A model generated the notes under the pieces. The model worked only from the letters and a program-made list of their open reading frames with translations. It searched no databases and was not told the origin of the DNA. This document shows positions 36,601-44,286 of a stretch of 49,247 nucleotides of DNA, piece by piece. The number at the start of each line of letters is the position of its first letter. Positions within the stretch are counted from its first letter, which is position 1. The DNA is from Verrucomicrobiales bacterium (GTDB lineage Bacteria > Verrucomicrobiota > Verrucomicrobiia > Limisphaerales > UBA9464): assembly GCA_005793375.1 (NCBI GenBank), contig SXSK01000292.1, positions 1-49,247 of the forward strand, given 5' to 3'. The translations under genes and the position numbers were made by a program.

Positions 36601-36719
36601 AGTACCGTTTGAGCGGCGTCGATCGACCCGACCATCCCCCACACGCCCAAGATGGCTGGGATCACTTCAATCAACCGTGATGAATTCATAACATGTTTGA
36701 CTCCCAACCGACTCTTCAT
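33627..36719 (-). CDS. PVC-type membrane-bound dehydrogenase / HEAT / cytochrome c protein (minus copy)
   Basis: This 1030-residue exported protein has the architecture typical of the phylum. A signal peptide (end near DAAQ) is followed by a sorbosone/glucose-dehydrogenase-like beta-propeller with calcium-loop-like motifs (DVDGDGVFDKS, DTNGDDKADE). HEAT-like helical repeats occupy about 500-850. A C-terminal cytochrome c domain has the heme site CASCH (about 909-913) and ends in TWQQMADLLEFVSKAE. It is predicted to oxidise an alcohol or sugar in the periplasm and pass electrons to heme. The ATG at 36719 has a GAAGG upstream; ATG 36689 is possible. It heads a minus-strand operon and is divergent from a similar gene. 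Confidence 0.88.
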   Translation of the reverse strand: MKSRLGVKHVMNSSRLIEVIPAILGVWGMVGSIDAAQTVLTPQTRVSYSDAYGKTAPQPELASREMPRFPSVEPAKASGTFQIKPGFRLELAASEPLITSPVTVCFDELGRLFVAEMIDYSERREETPHAGRIRLLEDVDGDGVFDKSTVYADNLPWPTALICSRGGVYVGATPDIIWLKDTNGDDKADERRVVFTGFGSGASRLNVQALINSFNWGLDNRIHGATGPIGGNRVQPVPPLEGPVLDLRGLDFSFDPLTHRIRPESGGGQYGLSFDSAGRKFVCSNSDHLQLILMDHRYMARKSDIAMPSSRVSIAADGPAAEVFRISPDEPWRIVRTRWRISGEVPGGVEGGGRVSGYFTGATGATIYRGDAYGPDFVDNAFIGDAGGNLVHRKLLSPDGMSLVARRPDDEKEVEFLASRDTWFRPVHFQNGPDGCLYVVDMYREVIEHPWSIPEAIKKHVDLNSGNDRGRLWRIVPERFQRPKRLVLGTASSLELVRALESANGWTRETASRLIYEQQDKMAIPALESLVSNSTTALGRMHGLYALAGLGALDVSRHLLGRLADPDSRVRQHAIRLSELFLINSNGSPALVERLLSMTADESLQVRYQLALSLGEVRHPGRTTALVALARRDAGDPWMTVAILNSLSDGAWAMFTALVSDRTLLEAKGGADFTAKLVQLIGARHHETEVEGVLEFALQAQNARWMASLARALLAGSSRAGVSPSTLDRGGRLKSLFDRARLRAVDGRLEDRERLEAIQLLALTTFEESGKILATLVTGGEVGDPIRAAAISSLAQYPNPEVATILLQSWREYSGRLRAEALAALTTRTDRVRVLLAALESKTVNASEIPLATVASLRGHKDTSIARLANQVFPPESSSADVLKSFQGSLPLAGDAERGKPIYLERCASCHRVGKDGSALGPDFVTVKSGGKEKLLTSILHPNAEVAPQYIAFQVETRDDDSYLTIIANETTSHVTLRMANQQELTLPRTKIKGMKSSGQSLMPDGLGAGLTWQQMADLLEFVSKAEPPK

Positions 36720-36849
36720 TCGACCTTCGGCTCCAGCCCAACGCCGCGATATCCAGGATCCTTCTGCCGCACTCGACGCCAAGAACCGATCGAGCCACAG
36801 TGTTAATCGGAGACCTATTCAGTTGAAAAACAAAATCAACCCCGAGAAG
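36720..36849. promoter_or_regulatory. divergent promoter region between the two cytochrome operons
   Basis: These 130 bases separate the start codons of two homologous PVC-type cytochrome genes that point away from each other. They should hold both promoters and any shared control site. I see no strong -35/-10 pair or clear palindrome. The stretch from about 36825 to 36845 is A-rich. If the ATGs at 36689 and 36868 are used instead, the region is about 180 bases. Confidence 0.45.
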
Positions 36850-39800
36850 ATGGATTATCGCTTCCGCATGAACGACCGCTTATTCCTAATTCCACGCGGC
36901 TTCATCGCGCGCTGGCAAGGTGTTCATGGGGATCGCTGGTTTTATTGCCTATGGCTTTTGCTCACGTATGGGCTCCTTTTACGCGGTGGCGCGGCAGCAT
37001 TGCCTCCAAGTAACGCCTTAGAGCGCATGAGCGTAGCCGACGGCCTGAGCGTTCGATGGATTGCGGCGGAACCGATGATCTCCCAACCGGTGTGCATCGA
37101 GTTTGATCCCCGAGGTCGACTCTGGGTGGTCCAGTATCTCCAATACCCCAACCCCGCTGGATTGCTTCGGGCTAAAGTTGATGCCTGGTCACGTACCACT
37201 TACGATCGCATTCCAGATCCACCACCCAACGGCCCGAAAGGCAGGGACCGCATTACGATCCTGGAAGACGCTAATCACGATGGCCGTGCGGAGATGTCGC
37301 ATGATTTCGTGAATGGTCTGAACCTAGCATCCGGGATTTCCTTCGGCCACGGCGGTGTCTTTGTTCTGAATGTCCCTTACCTGCTCTTCTACCCGGATAC
37401 GAACCGGGACGACCACCCCGACGACGCCCATTCAGTGGCCAACTCATTGACTTGGGGTCCGGACGGTTGGCTCTACGGATGCCAGGGCAGCACCGTCACT
37501 TCCCGAATTCGTGGCATTGAATTTCAACAAGGGGTGTGGCGATACCATCCACTCACCCAGGAATTCGAATTGTTCTGTGAGGGTGGGGGGAATTCGTGGG
37601 GCCTGGACTTCGACGCCGAAGGGGAACTTCTCTATAGTACCAACGTGGGTGGCTACCGAAATCTGCACGCCGTGCAAGGGGCCTACTATTGGAAGAGTTT
37701 TGGCAAGCACGGAGCACTTCACAATCCTTACGCGTTCGGATACTTTGATCATATTTCGCATACCAACTTCACCGGGGGCCATGTCACCGTTGGCGGCTTG
37801 GTTTATCGCGGCACGAATCTCCCGAGTGCCTACCGGAATCGGTATCTTTGCGGCGACCTACTCGGACACAGCGTTCAATGGCATCCAATGTTCCGAAGCG
37901 GTTCCACATTCACGTCGACGCATGGTGGACATCTGCTTCAAGCCAACGACGCCTGGTTTGCCCCCAGCGATGTGACGATGAGCCCGGATGGCGGTATTTA
38001 TGTCGCAGATTGGCATGACCAACGCACAGCACATCCGGATCCAGATGCCGACTGGGACCGAAGCAACGGGCGCATCTATCGTATCGCCAAACATCCCATC
38101 GTTCAGCAGACGCTCCCAGACTTTCAGGAAGCCAAGACCAGCCAACTCATCGACTGGCTTCGAAATCCCAACCCATGGATCGTGCGCCAGGCTCGTCGGT
38201 CCTTGGCGGATCGACGCGATCCTGGGGCGATTCCACCATTGCGAACAGCCTTGTTTGAGACCGAGGACGATGGGCTGGCGCTAGAATACCTTTGGGCACT
38301 TCATGCCAGCGGCGGCTTCAACGAAACGATTGCTGAACGAACCCTGAGTCATCGAAGCCCACCAATTCGCCGTTGGTCGGTGCGTTTCCTCGGTGACACA
38401 CGCGCGATTAGCCAGGCGACCGCCCAGCGCTTGGCGAGGATGGCTGAGTCGGAGGTGAACATCACCGTTCGAGCCCAACTGGCAGGATCGGCGAAACGAC
38501 TCCCGGCGCCACAAGCCTGGCCGATCCTGTCATCGTTGCTCACCCACGATTTCGATGCCACAGACCCATTCCAACCGCTCCTAATCTGGTGGGCCGTCGA
38601 GGCTCACGCCGTCACGGGTCTGGAGCCGATCCGGCAGTTCATTATCTCCGCGGACGCCTGGAAAGCAGCCATGGTTCAACGGGTCATCCGGGACCGGCTA
38701 TTGCGCCGATGGATGGCCGAAGGATCCACCAACACATTGCAGGCTTGTGCCGAAGTGCTCAGGTCCGCCCCTTCCACGGTGGCCCTGGGCCCGTTGCTCA
38801 ACGCCCTTGCCCAAGGAATGCACGATCGTCCAACCCCTTTCGTCAGAGTAGGAGACGGTGGCTTGTTCGCCAATTCGGCCGTTCCTCAATCCACCTCGCA
38901 TCCGCGGCACCACGCGTCGACTCCCGTGCCACTGGAGCTTCGTGCGATCATCCAATCTCTGGCTAATTCACTCAATAACGACCCCGATTGGATTCGTCTC
39001 GCTGCGCTGCTGGGCTTCGCAAATGCCAAGGAACAGGCTCGCAACCTAGCCATGGACTCTTCAACACCTTCAGCGGTTAGAGCAACCATGCTCCAATTGC
39101 TTGCGGAGTTGGCAAACCCCAACTTGGTACGCCCCTTGATGTCACTGATCGGCGTCGCCGATTCCCAGGTACCGCTGCACTTGCAGTCATTGGCCGTTGA
39201 GGCGTTGGCAGGTGTTCAAGAGGGCGCCATCGCCGACTCGCTCTTGAAGCAATACCCACGCTGCCAACCGCGCATCCAATCACTGCTTCGAGAACGTTTT
39301 CTCAGTCGCAAATCCTGGGCGAGTCGTATCCTCAGTGCGGTCGATTCAGGAGTCATTCCCGCCACCGATTTCTCAATCACTCAACTTCGATCCGTCGCCC
39401 TGCACGAGGATCTATCACTCGATGTGCTGGTCAAGAAGTACTGGGGAAACATCACTCGCGGCACGCCCGGAGAACTCTTGGCGGAGATGCGCCGACTCAA
39501 CAATGACCTCAATGCAGGCAACGGAAATCCAACCATAGGACGGGGCCTTTTCCTCAAGACCTGCGCTCCTTGCCATGCCTTGTTTCATGAGGGCGGTCGT
39601 GTTGGACCCGATCTCACCCATGCCAATCGCGCCGACCGCGAGTTCCTTCTCGCCAGTATCATTGATCCGAGTGCCATTGTGCGCCGGGAATTTATCAACT
39701 ACGAAATCCTTCTCACCGACGATCGAATGTTAAACGGTGTGCTCCTGCAACCGGAGAACGGTCAATTGACGCTCGGGCTGGTCTCGGGAGAGACGCTGGC

Positions 39801-39945
39801 TCTACCGCAATCTATGGTCCGTCAACTTCGCGAATCCAAGGTATCCATGATGCCATCGGAACTACTGAGTGGGTTTCGGCCGCAAGAAGTGCGGGATCTT
39901 TTCTCCTATCTACAACAACCTCATCCTTCAAAGCCCTCGCCATGA
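36850..39945 (+). CDS. PVC-type membrane-bound dehydrogenase / HEAT / cytochrome c protein (plus copy)
   Basis: This 1031-residue protein has the same domain order as its divergent neighbour but is not a close copy. A signal segment (FYCLWLLLTYGLLL) is followed by a propeller with CIEFDPRGRLWVVQ, EDANHDGRAEM and DTNRDDHPDDAH. HEAT-like repeats lie at about 470-850. The C-terminal cytochrome c domain has CAPCH (about 906-910) and PDLTHANRADREFLLASI. Predicted role: periplasmic oxidation coupled to electron transfer. The ATG at 36850 (or 36868) is chosen because the signal follows; the frame is open back to 36652, where it would overlap the divergent gene. The stop overlaps the next start (ATGA), so the downstream hydrolase is translationally coupled. 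Confidence 0.86.
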   Translation: MDYRFRMNDRLFLIPRGFIARWQGVHGDRWFYCLWLLLTYGLLLRGGAAALPPSNALERMSVADGLSVRWIAAEPMISQPVCIEFDPRGRLWVVQYLQYPNPAGLLRAKVDAWSRTTYDRIPDPPPNGPKGRDRITILEDANHDGRAEMSHDFVNGLNLASGISFGHGGVFVLNVPYLLFYPDTNRDDHPDDAHSVANSLTWGPDGWLYGCQGSTVTSRIRGIEFQQGVWRYHPLTQEFELFCEGGGNSWGLDFDAEGELLYSTNVGGYRNLHAVQGAYYWKSFGKHGALHNPYAFGYFDHISHTNFTGGHVTVGGLVYRGTNLPSAYRNRYLCGDLLGHSVQWHPMFRSGSTFTSTHGGHLLQANDAWFAPSDVTMSPDGGIYVADWHDQRTAHPDPDADWDRSNGRIYRIAKHPIVQQTLPDFQEAKTSQLIDWLRNPNPWIVRQARRSLADRRDPGAIPPLRTALFETEDDGLALEYLWALHASGGFNETIAERTLSHRSPPIRRWSVRFLGDTRAISQATAQRLARMAESEVNITVRAQLAGSAKRLPAPQAWPILSSLLTHDFDATDPFQPLLIWWAVEAHAVTGLEPIRQFIISADAWKAAMVQRVIRDRLLRRWMAEGSTNTLQACAEVLRSAPSTVALGPLLNALAQGMHDRPTPFVRVGDGGLFANSAVPQSTSHPRHHASTPVPLELRAIIQSLANSLNNDPDWIRLAALLGFANAKEQARNLAMDSSTPSAVRATMLQLLAELANPNLVRPLMSLIGVADSQVPLHLQSLAVEALAGVQEGAIADSLLKQYPRCQPRIQSLLRERFLSRKSWASRILSAVDSGVIPATDFSITQLRSVALHEDLSLDVLVKKYWGNITRGTPGELLAEMRRLNNDLNAGNGNPTIGRGLFLKTCAPCHALFHEGGRVGPDLTHANRADREFLLASIIDPSAIVRREFINYEILLTDDRMLNGVLLQPENGQLTLGLVSGETLALPQSMVRQLRESKVSMMPSELLSGFRPQEVRDLFSYLQQPHPSKPSP

Positions 39946-41006
39946 ATCTCCAGGTATTGATCCCGATTGTCCTGATTCTGAGTGCCGTAGGCCTTCGATC
40001 CGCAGACCAACCTGGTCCTCAGCGCTCCTACCTGAATCGCCTTTCTCGACTCCAGAATCCCCAACCATTGCTGGCGGATCATCCGACTTGGGTGGAGCCC
40101 ATTCGGGAAACCAACCGGTGGGAAGCCCCCGCTCTCGTTCAAGACCCGGGCGGCACGCTGCACGTTCGCGCCTGGCGATGGAGCTACAACGCCAGAGGCA
40201 TCATCGAAATCCCAAACCAACTCCATGCCCCCCACACCGCCATCATCCTCGTCCATCCATGGGGAATTGATGATGGCCAAGGTTGGAACACACCGGAACC
40301 CGCCGGTGTCGCCGATTTTTGCACGCCCGATAAGAACCATCTGGCCGCACGCCACACCGCCGAGGTCATCAATCCCTTCTTAAAATCTCTGCGCAGCCAC
40401 ATTGGCGCCGTTCTTTACAGCCTGCCTGGAGCCCGCGATTCCATTCGTCGCAAATTGTACCGGTCGTTCGACCACAAGCCCACCGCACAAGAGCAACGCG
40501 AAGGAAAACGGGAACTCGAGGAGAGACTCAGTCAATTCGTGTACCGCGGTTCTCCGCTTCGCCAATCGTTCAATCTCTCGACGACAACGCCTGTCGTCGA
40601 CTATTTCCAACATTTCCCAGGTCTGGATGCCTCCGCCCGTTACAACAACGAAGGATTCTGGGAGTTGCCGATTCCCGTGACGCAGGACATCACGGTCTTT
40701 CCTGAGGATGTGGTGGTTTATGACGGTGAAGGGTATGACAAGCTGAGGGCCTTTCTTCGCGCCCAGGGTATTCGGCACGTGTTGTTGACAGGCTACGCCA
40801 CCGACATGTGCTTTGCCCGCACTTGCGCGGGCTACGAAAACCTATCGAAAGACTTTAATACGTTCCTGGTTGGGGACGCGACGTTAGCCACCTTCCCCGC
40901 TCATACCACCCCTCGATTTGCGACTAGCACCCATATAGCCTTCGCATCGATCAACCAATTGATCACTCAGATTTCTTGGATCCAAAATCGCAAGGCAGCG
41001 CCATGA
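39942..41006 (+). CDS. exported isochorismatase-like cysteine hydrolase
   Basis: This 354-residue protein has an N-terminal signal (LIPIVLILSAVGLRSA). The core resembles the isochorismatase-like cysteine hydrolases: HTAIILVHPWGIDDGQGW, then VLLTGYATDMCFARTCAGY (the Cys in TDMC is the likely nucleophile) and FLVGDATLATF. There is a long insertion between the first strand and the Cys, with charged helices (EQREGKRELEERL). Its start overlaps the stop of the cytochrome gene, and its stop overlaps the start of the deacetylase, so the three are one coupled operon. It may cleave an amide or ester in the periplasm. Substrate unknown. Confidence 0.8.
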   Translation: MNLQVLIPIVLILSAVGLRSADQPGPQRSYLNRLSRLQNPQPLLADHPTWVEPIRETNRWEAPALVQDPGGTLHVRAWRWSYNARGIIEIPNQLHAPHTAIILVHPWGIDDGQGWNTPEPAGVADFCTPDKNHLAARHTAEVINPFLKSLRSHIGAVLYSLPGARDSIRRKLYRSFDHKPTAQEQREGKRELEERLSQFVYRGSPLRQSFNLSTTTPVVDYFQHFPGLDASARYNNEGFWELPIPVTQDITVFPEDVVVYDGEGYDKLRAFLRAQGIRHVLLTGYATDMCFARTCAGYENLSKDFNTFLVGDATLATFPAHTTPRFATSTHIAFASINQLITQISWIQNRKAAP

Positions 41007-42043
41007 ACCGTTCTTCAGTCCGCACTCGACGAGAATTCTTAATCGACACCGCAAGAATAGCTGCCTTGGCAACAGCGAATTCTTCTCAGGCAGCGGAAAC
41101 CTCATTGCCCAAAGTTTCGAACTCGGCGCCGCCAATTCAGCAACGTCGTCAGGCATCCATCGCCATTTCACTGGACCTCGAAATGGCCCGAAATTTCCCG
41201 CGTTGGGAGGACGCCCACTGGGATTTTGAAAAGGGACTGCTAAACGCCGAAGCCAAGGCCTATGCATTGGAGGCAGCCCGCCGAGTTCGGGCGAGAGGCG
41301 GCGTGATCCACTTCTTTGTCGTCGGCCGCGTTTTCGAACAGGACGATATTGAATGGTTGAAGCAACTCCATCGATTGGGACATCCCCTTGGAAACCATAC
41401 TTACGACCACGTGTACGTGCTCGCCACGAAAGCCGAGGACATCCAGTACCGGTTCAAACGCGCTCCATGGCTCATCCAAGGGAAAACACCGTCGCAGGTC
41501 ATTCGTGAGAACATCGAACTGTGTTCGGAAGCCATGGAAACTCGGTTGGGGATTAAGCCCGCGGGATTCCGCACGCCCGGCGGATTCTCCGATGGTTTGA
41601 ACGGTCGCCCAGATGTTCAAAACACCCTGCTGAACCTGGGGTTCCGTTGGGTGAGTTGCAAGTATCCGGCACATCCCTACAGCCAGCCTGGCACCCCACC
41701 AACCGCAGAAGTTCTCCGAGGAATCGTCGCGGCCCAAGCAGCCGCCCAACCCTTTGTCTATCCCAATGGATTGGTCGACGTTCCTATGAGCCCAATTAGC
41801 GACGTCGGGGCCTTCCGAAACTGCCGTTGGAAGCTGGGCGATTTTTTGACGGCAGTAAAGATGGGTGTCGAATGGGCCATTGAACATAAGGCCGTCTACG
41901 ACTTCTTGGCCCATCCATCAGTCCTCTATCCCAATGATCCCGAGTTCCGCACCTTCGACATGATCTGTGACCTCGTTCAACAGGCGGGTGACCGAGCCCG
42001 CCTCACTGATTTGGATGCCATCGCCCGCGAAGTGCATTTGTGA
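41003..42043 (+). CDS. Tat-exported polysaccharide deacetylase-like protein
   Basis: This 346-residue protein has a twin-arginine-like signal (TRREFLIDTARIAALA). The NodB-type fold follows: SLDLEM in the place of the usual TFDDG, HPLGNHTYDH as the metal-binding His pair, RTPGGFSDG with the conserved Arg-x-Pro, and a final DFLAHPSVL. It may remove acetyl or formyl groups from a glycan or small amide. Motif 1 has Asp-Leu-Glu rather than Asp-Asp, so a distinct subfamily is likely. The ATG at 41003 overlaps the upstream stop (ATGA) and is preferred to an open extension from 40976. It ends the plus-strand operon. Confidence 0.83.
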   Translation: MNRSSVRTRREFLIDTARIAALATANSSQAAETSLPKVSNSAPPIQQRRQASIAISLDLEMARNFPRWEDAHWDFEKGLLNAEAKAYALEAARRVRARGGVIHFFVVGRVFEQDDIEWLKQLHRLGHPLGNHTYDHVYVLATKAEDIQYRFKRAPWLIQGKTPSQVIRENIELCSEAMETRLGIKPAGFRTPGGFSDGLNGRPDVQNTLLNLGFRWVSCKYPAHPYSQPGTPPTAEVLRGIVAAQAAAQPFVYPNGLVDVPMSPISDVGAFRNCRWKLGDFLTAVKMGVEWAIEHKAVYDFLAHPSVLYPNDPEFRTFDMICDLVQQAGDRARLTDLDAIAREVHL

Positions 42044-42045
42044 AT

Positions 42046-42083
42046 GCCACCGGCAGCAGTGTTAACAACGCGCCACCGGTGGC
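42046..42083. terminator. inverted repeat after the deacetylase gene
   Basis: GCCACCGG at 42046-42053 and CCGGTGGC at 42076-42083 pair over 8 bp with a 22-base loop, three bases after the deacetylase stop. The right arm is itself part of the palindrome GCCACCGGTGGC. No U-tract follows. It sits between convergent genes, which suits a terminator. Confidence 0.35.
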
Positions 42084-42213
42084 CTGATCCTTAAGCAGGC
42101 GGACCCGTTAATCCTATTATGGACTGCCGTTATCCGGGTCCAGAAGGCCACGCCACCACGATAAGTTGGACTGCAAAACAAAGAATGCTCTCAGGAAGGC
42201 TTCTGCGAGCGCG

Positions 42214-43248
42214 CTACGCACCCATGCCGTCTTCGAAGCTGCCACCCGCCTGCGGGAAACACAGGTTGTTCGCGACGTACCGAATGCCGTCGCCGGAGCA
42301 GTAGTCCAGTTCCTTGTGGGCGGACTCAGCCTCGACCACCAACGGGGCACTCGTGGTGCCATGGAGTTTGCAGTAGCGATCCTTGTACCCGACATGGAGC
42401 AACAACTCGGCGTAGCGATGCATGTTGAGATCGCCGGTGCCTAGATCCGTAAATTGCATCGCCCGCTTAGGCCAGTTGGGCTCCATCGCTCGCAGTGGGA
42501 ATCCAGGCCGAATGACAAAATTCTTGATGTGAGCGGCATAAATGCGGGAACCCACTTTCAGGAATCGTTGCTCCCAAGTTTCGCCTTCCCAGCAATGAGA
42601 GGGATCCGCGTTTACCCCCAGGCATTTGTCGCCATCACAGATACTCACCAACATGTTGAAATCGTCCGCGCACATGGCCGCTGTGCCCGGGTGAATCTCG
42701 TGACACAAATACAGACCATTGTCATTGGCATGCTTTCGCAGCTTGGCAGTTTTCTTAACAAACCGTTCCTGCCCCTCCTTGAGCAGATCAAAGCCACCTC
42801 CCGCCCAGAATCCCCAAGGATATCCCGTCGCCAATTCCCATCCAAAAGCGACACCCCAAAACATGGGTAGAGACTTGACGCCGAGTTCGGTCAGCAAGTC
42901 CATCAGCTTTAACAGATAACTCTCATGCCACTTCTCGATCTTCTCCAGCGATAGCTGCGCCACATCGGCCGGAATAAACGGGTGTCCGGACTTGGTGCCG
43001 GTCCAAATCGAGGTGTGAACCCAAAACGGGCAGTGAGAACTCACTCCATCCAGACGCATGCCGCGGGATTCAAATGCGTCTTTAATTTCTTTGGGCTTTA
43101 GAAAGCCGCCCTTGCCATTGCCCAGCATGTAATTGCTGGGCTGTGCGCCGCTGGCGCCGTGGGACTTGGCATAATCCAGGAACTGGCCGAGGGATTTTCC
43201 ACCATGTTGCGCGCCCTCGATCGACGCGTGAAAGGCATTCTGAGGCAT
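42214..43248 (-). CDS. sugar-phosphate isomerase/epimerase-like TIM-barrel protein
   Basis: This 344-residue protein belongs to the AP-endonuclease-2/xylose-isomerase-like TIM barrels. The metal-binding stations can be seen: HEIHPGT (Glu), NADPSHCW (Asp, His), AAHIK (His) and VEAES (Glu). It probably isomerises or epimerises a sugar or sugar derivative; many such genes accompany Gfo/Idh oxidoreductases in this phylum, and one lies 11 kb away. The ATG at 43248 is chosen because the conserved sequence (FHASIEGAQ) follows; the frame is open to 43434. The first 20 codons upstream of that do not look conserved. Substrate unknown. Confidence 0.8.
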   Translation of the reverse strand: MPQNAFHASIEGAQHGGKSLGQFLDYAKSHGASGAQPSNYMLGNGKGGFLKPKEIKDAFESRGMRLDGVSSHCPFWVHTSIWTGTKSGHPFIPADVAQLSLEKIEKWHESYLLKLMDLLTELGVKSLPMFWGVAFGWELATGYPWGFWAGGGFDLLKEGQERFVKKTAKLRKHANDNGLYLCHEIHPGTAAMCADDFNMLVSICDGDKCLGVNADPSHCWEGETWEQRFLKVGSRIYAAHIKNFVIRPGFPLRAMEPNWPKRAMQFTDLGTGDLNMHRYAELLLHVGYKDRYCKLHGTTSAPLVVEAESAHKELDYCSGDGIRYVANNLCFPQAGGSFEDGMGA

Positions 43249-43371
43249 AATACAGGGAGTGACGTTTAGATTACCGCGTGAACCGGCGTCGTGTAACTCG
43301 CCCAAGCTCCAGTGGCAATGCTGAATCGTCTCATCGCTTGCGATTCTCATGTTTTCCGCTACGCCTAGGGC

Positions 43372-44163
43372 ATGCAGCTGCAGGAATCGTTGCGCGTGAC
43401 CCTCGTCCGGGACACCCAACCCCGTCTCACCCAAGGATGCCTTCTCTCACAAATTCGTGGTTTCCTCCAGTTCTTCCTGTGCCTCTGCCTGATTCCGGTA
43501 CCGATCGCCCTAGGTTCGGCCAACGGGCCTACTAAACCGATCAGCACCAACGCACCCGCGAAACCAAGAAAATCGATCGTCATCCTGGGAGACAGCCTCG
43601 CCGCCGGCTACGGCCTGGATCTTTCCGAAGCATTTCCCGCGATTCTTCAGCGCCGAATTGATGCCGCTAACCTGCCCTTCCAAATCGTGAATGCGGGCCT
43701 CAGCGGGGACACCACCGCCGGTGGACTCCGCCGCATCGATTGGCTTCTCAAAAGGCCTTTGGACATTCTCCTGCTGGAGCTTGGGGGAAATGACGGGCTT
43801 CGAGGTATCTCCATCGACTCGACACGCACCAACCTCCAGACCATCATTCAGAAGACTCGGGCACGTTATCCGGAGGCAAAAATCGTCATCGCGGGAATGG
43901 AAATGCCTCCCAACATGGGCCACCAGTTCCAATCCGCCTTTCGGGCCATCTTTCCCGAAGTCGCTCGCGCTCATCAGGCGACCCTCATCCCGTTCTTGCT
44001 AGAGAACGTCGGGGGTAAACCCGAACTCAACCTTGTCGATATGATTCATCCAACCGCCAAGGGTCATGAAATCGTCGCCAACAACGTTTGGAAAGTCCTA
44101 GAACCCGTTCTTAAAGAAGCACTTAAAGGCTCTGTCCCCAAGAAGAATTCGAACTCTCAGTAA
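43372..44163 (+). CDS. exported SGNH/TesA-like esterase
   Basis: This 263-residue protein has an N-terminal hydrophobic signal (FLQFFLCLCLIPVPIALGSA). The SGNH blocks are complete: GDSLAAGYGL (nucleophile Ser), NAGLSGDTTAGG, LGGNDGLRG and DMIHPTAKGHE (Asp-His). It resembles TesA/arylesterase, hydrolysing short acyl esters in the periplasm. The start at 43372 is uncertain: the signal-like segment begins about 28 residues in, so a later start is possible. It diverges from the epimerase-like gene, with 123 bases between. Confidence 0.85.
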   Translation: MQLQESLRVTLVRDTQPRLTQGCLLSQIRGFLQFFLCLCLIPVPIALGSANGPTKPISTNAPAKPRKSIVILGDSLAAGYGLDLSEAFPAILQRRIDAANLPFQIVNAGLSGDTTAGGLRRIDWLLKRPLDILLLELGGNDGLRGISIDSTRTNLQTIIQKTRARYPEAKIVIAGMEMPPNMGHQFQSAFRAIFPEVARAHQATLIPFLLENVGGKPELNLVDMIHPTAKGHEIVANNVWKVLEPVLKEALKGSVPKKNSNSQ

Positions 44164-44286
44164 AGCATCTTGCCAGGGCGTATTGCCCACTCGCGCATCA
44201 TTGCTGCGGCTTCCACTGAGAGGATCGAGTGCATGGGCAGTCTCCGCCGGTCAGGATCGAGTTTCAATTTCTCATAAATGAACGTG

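Noticed and set aside
44221-44262. Ten-base direct repeat (AGGATCGAGT) at 44221 and 44253 between convergent genes.
   Set aside because: Only two short copies, no other feature, and no promoter is expected there; likely chance.
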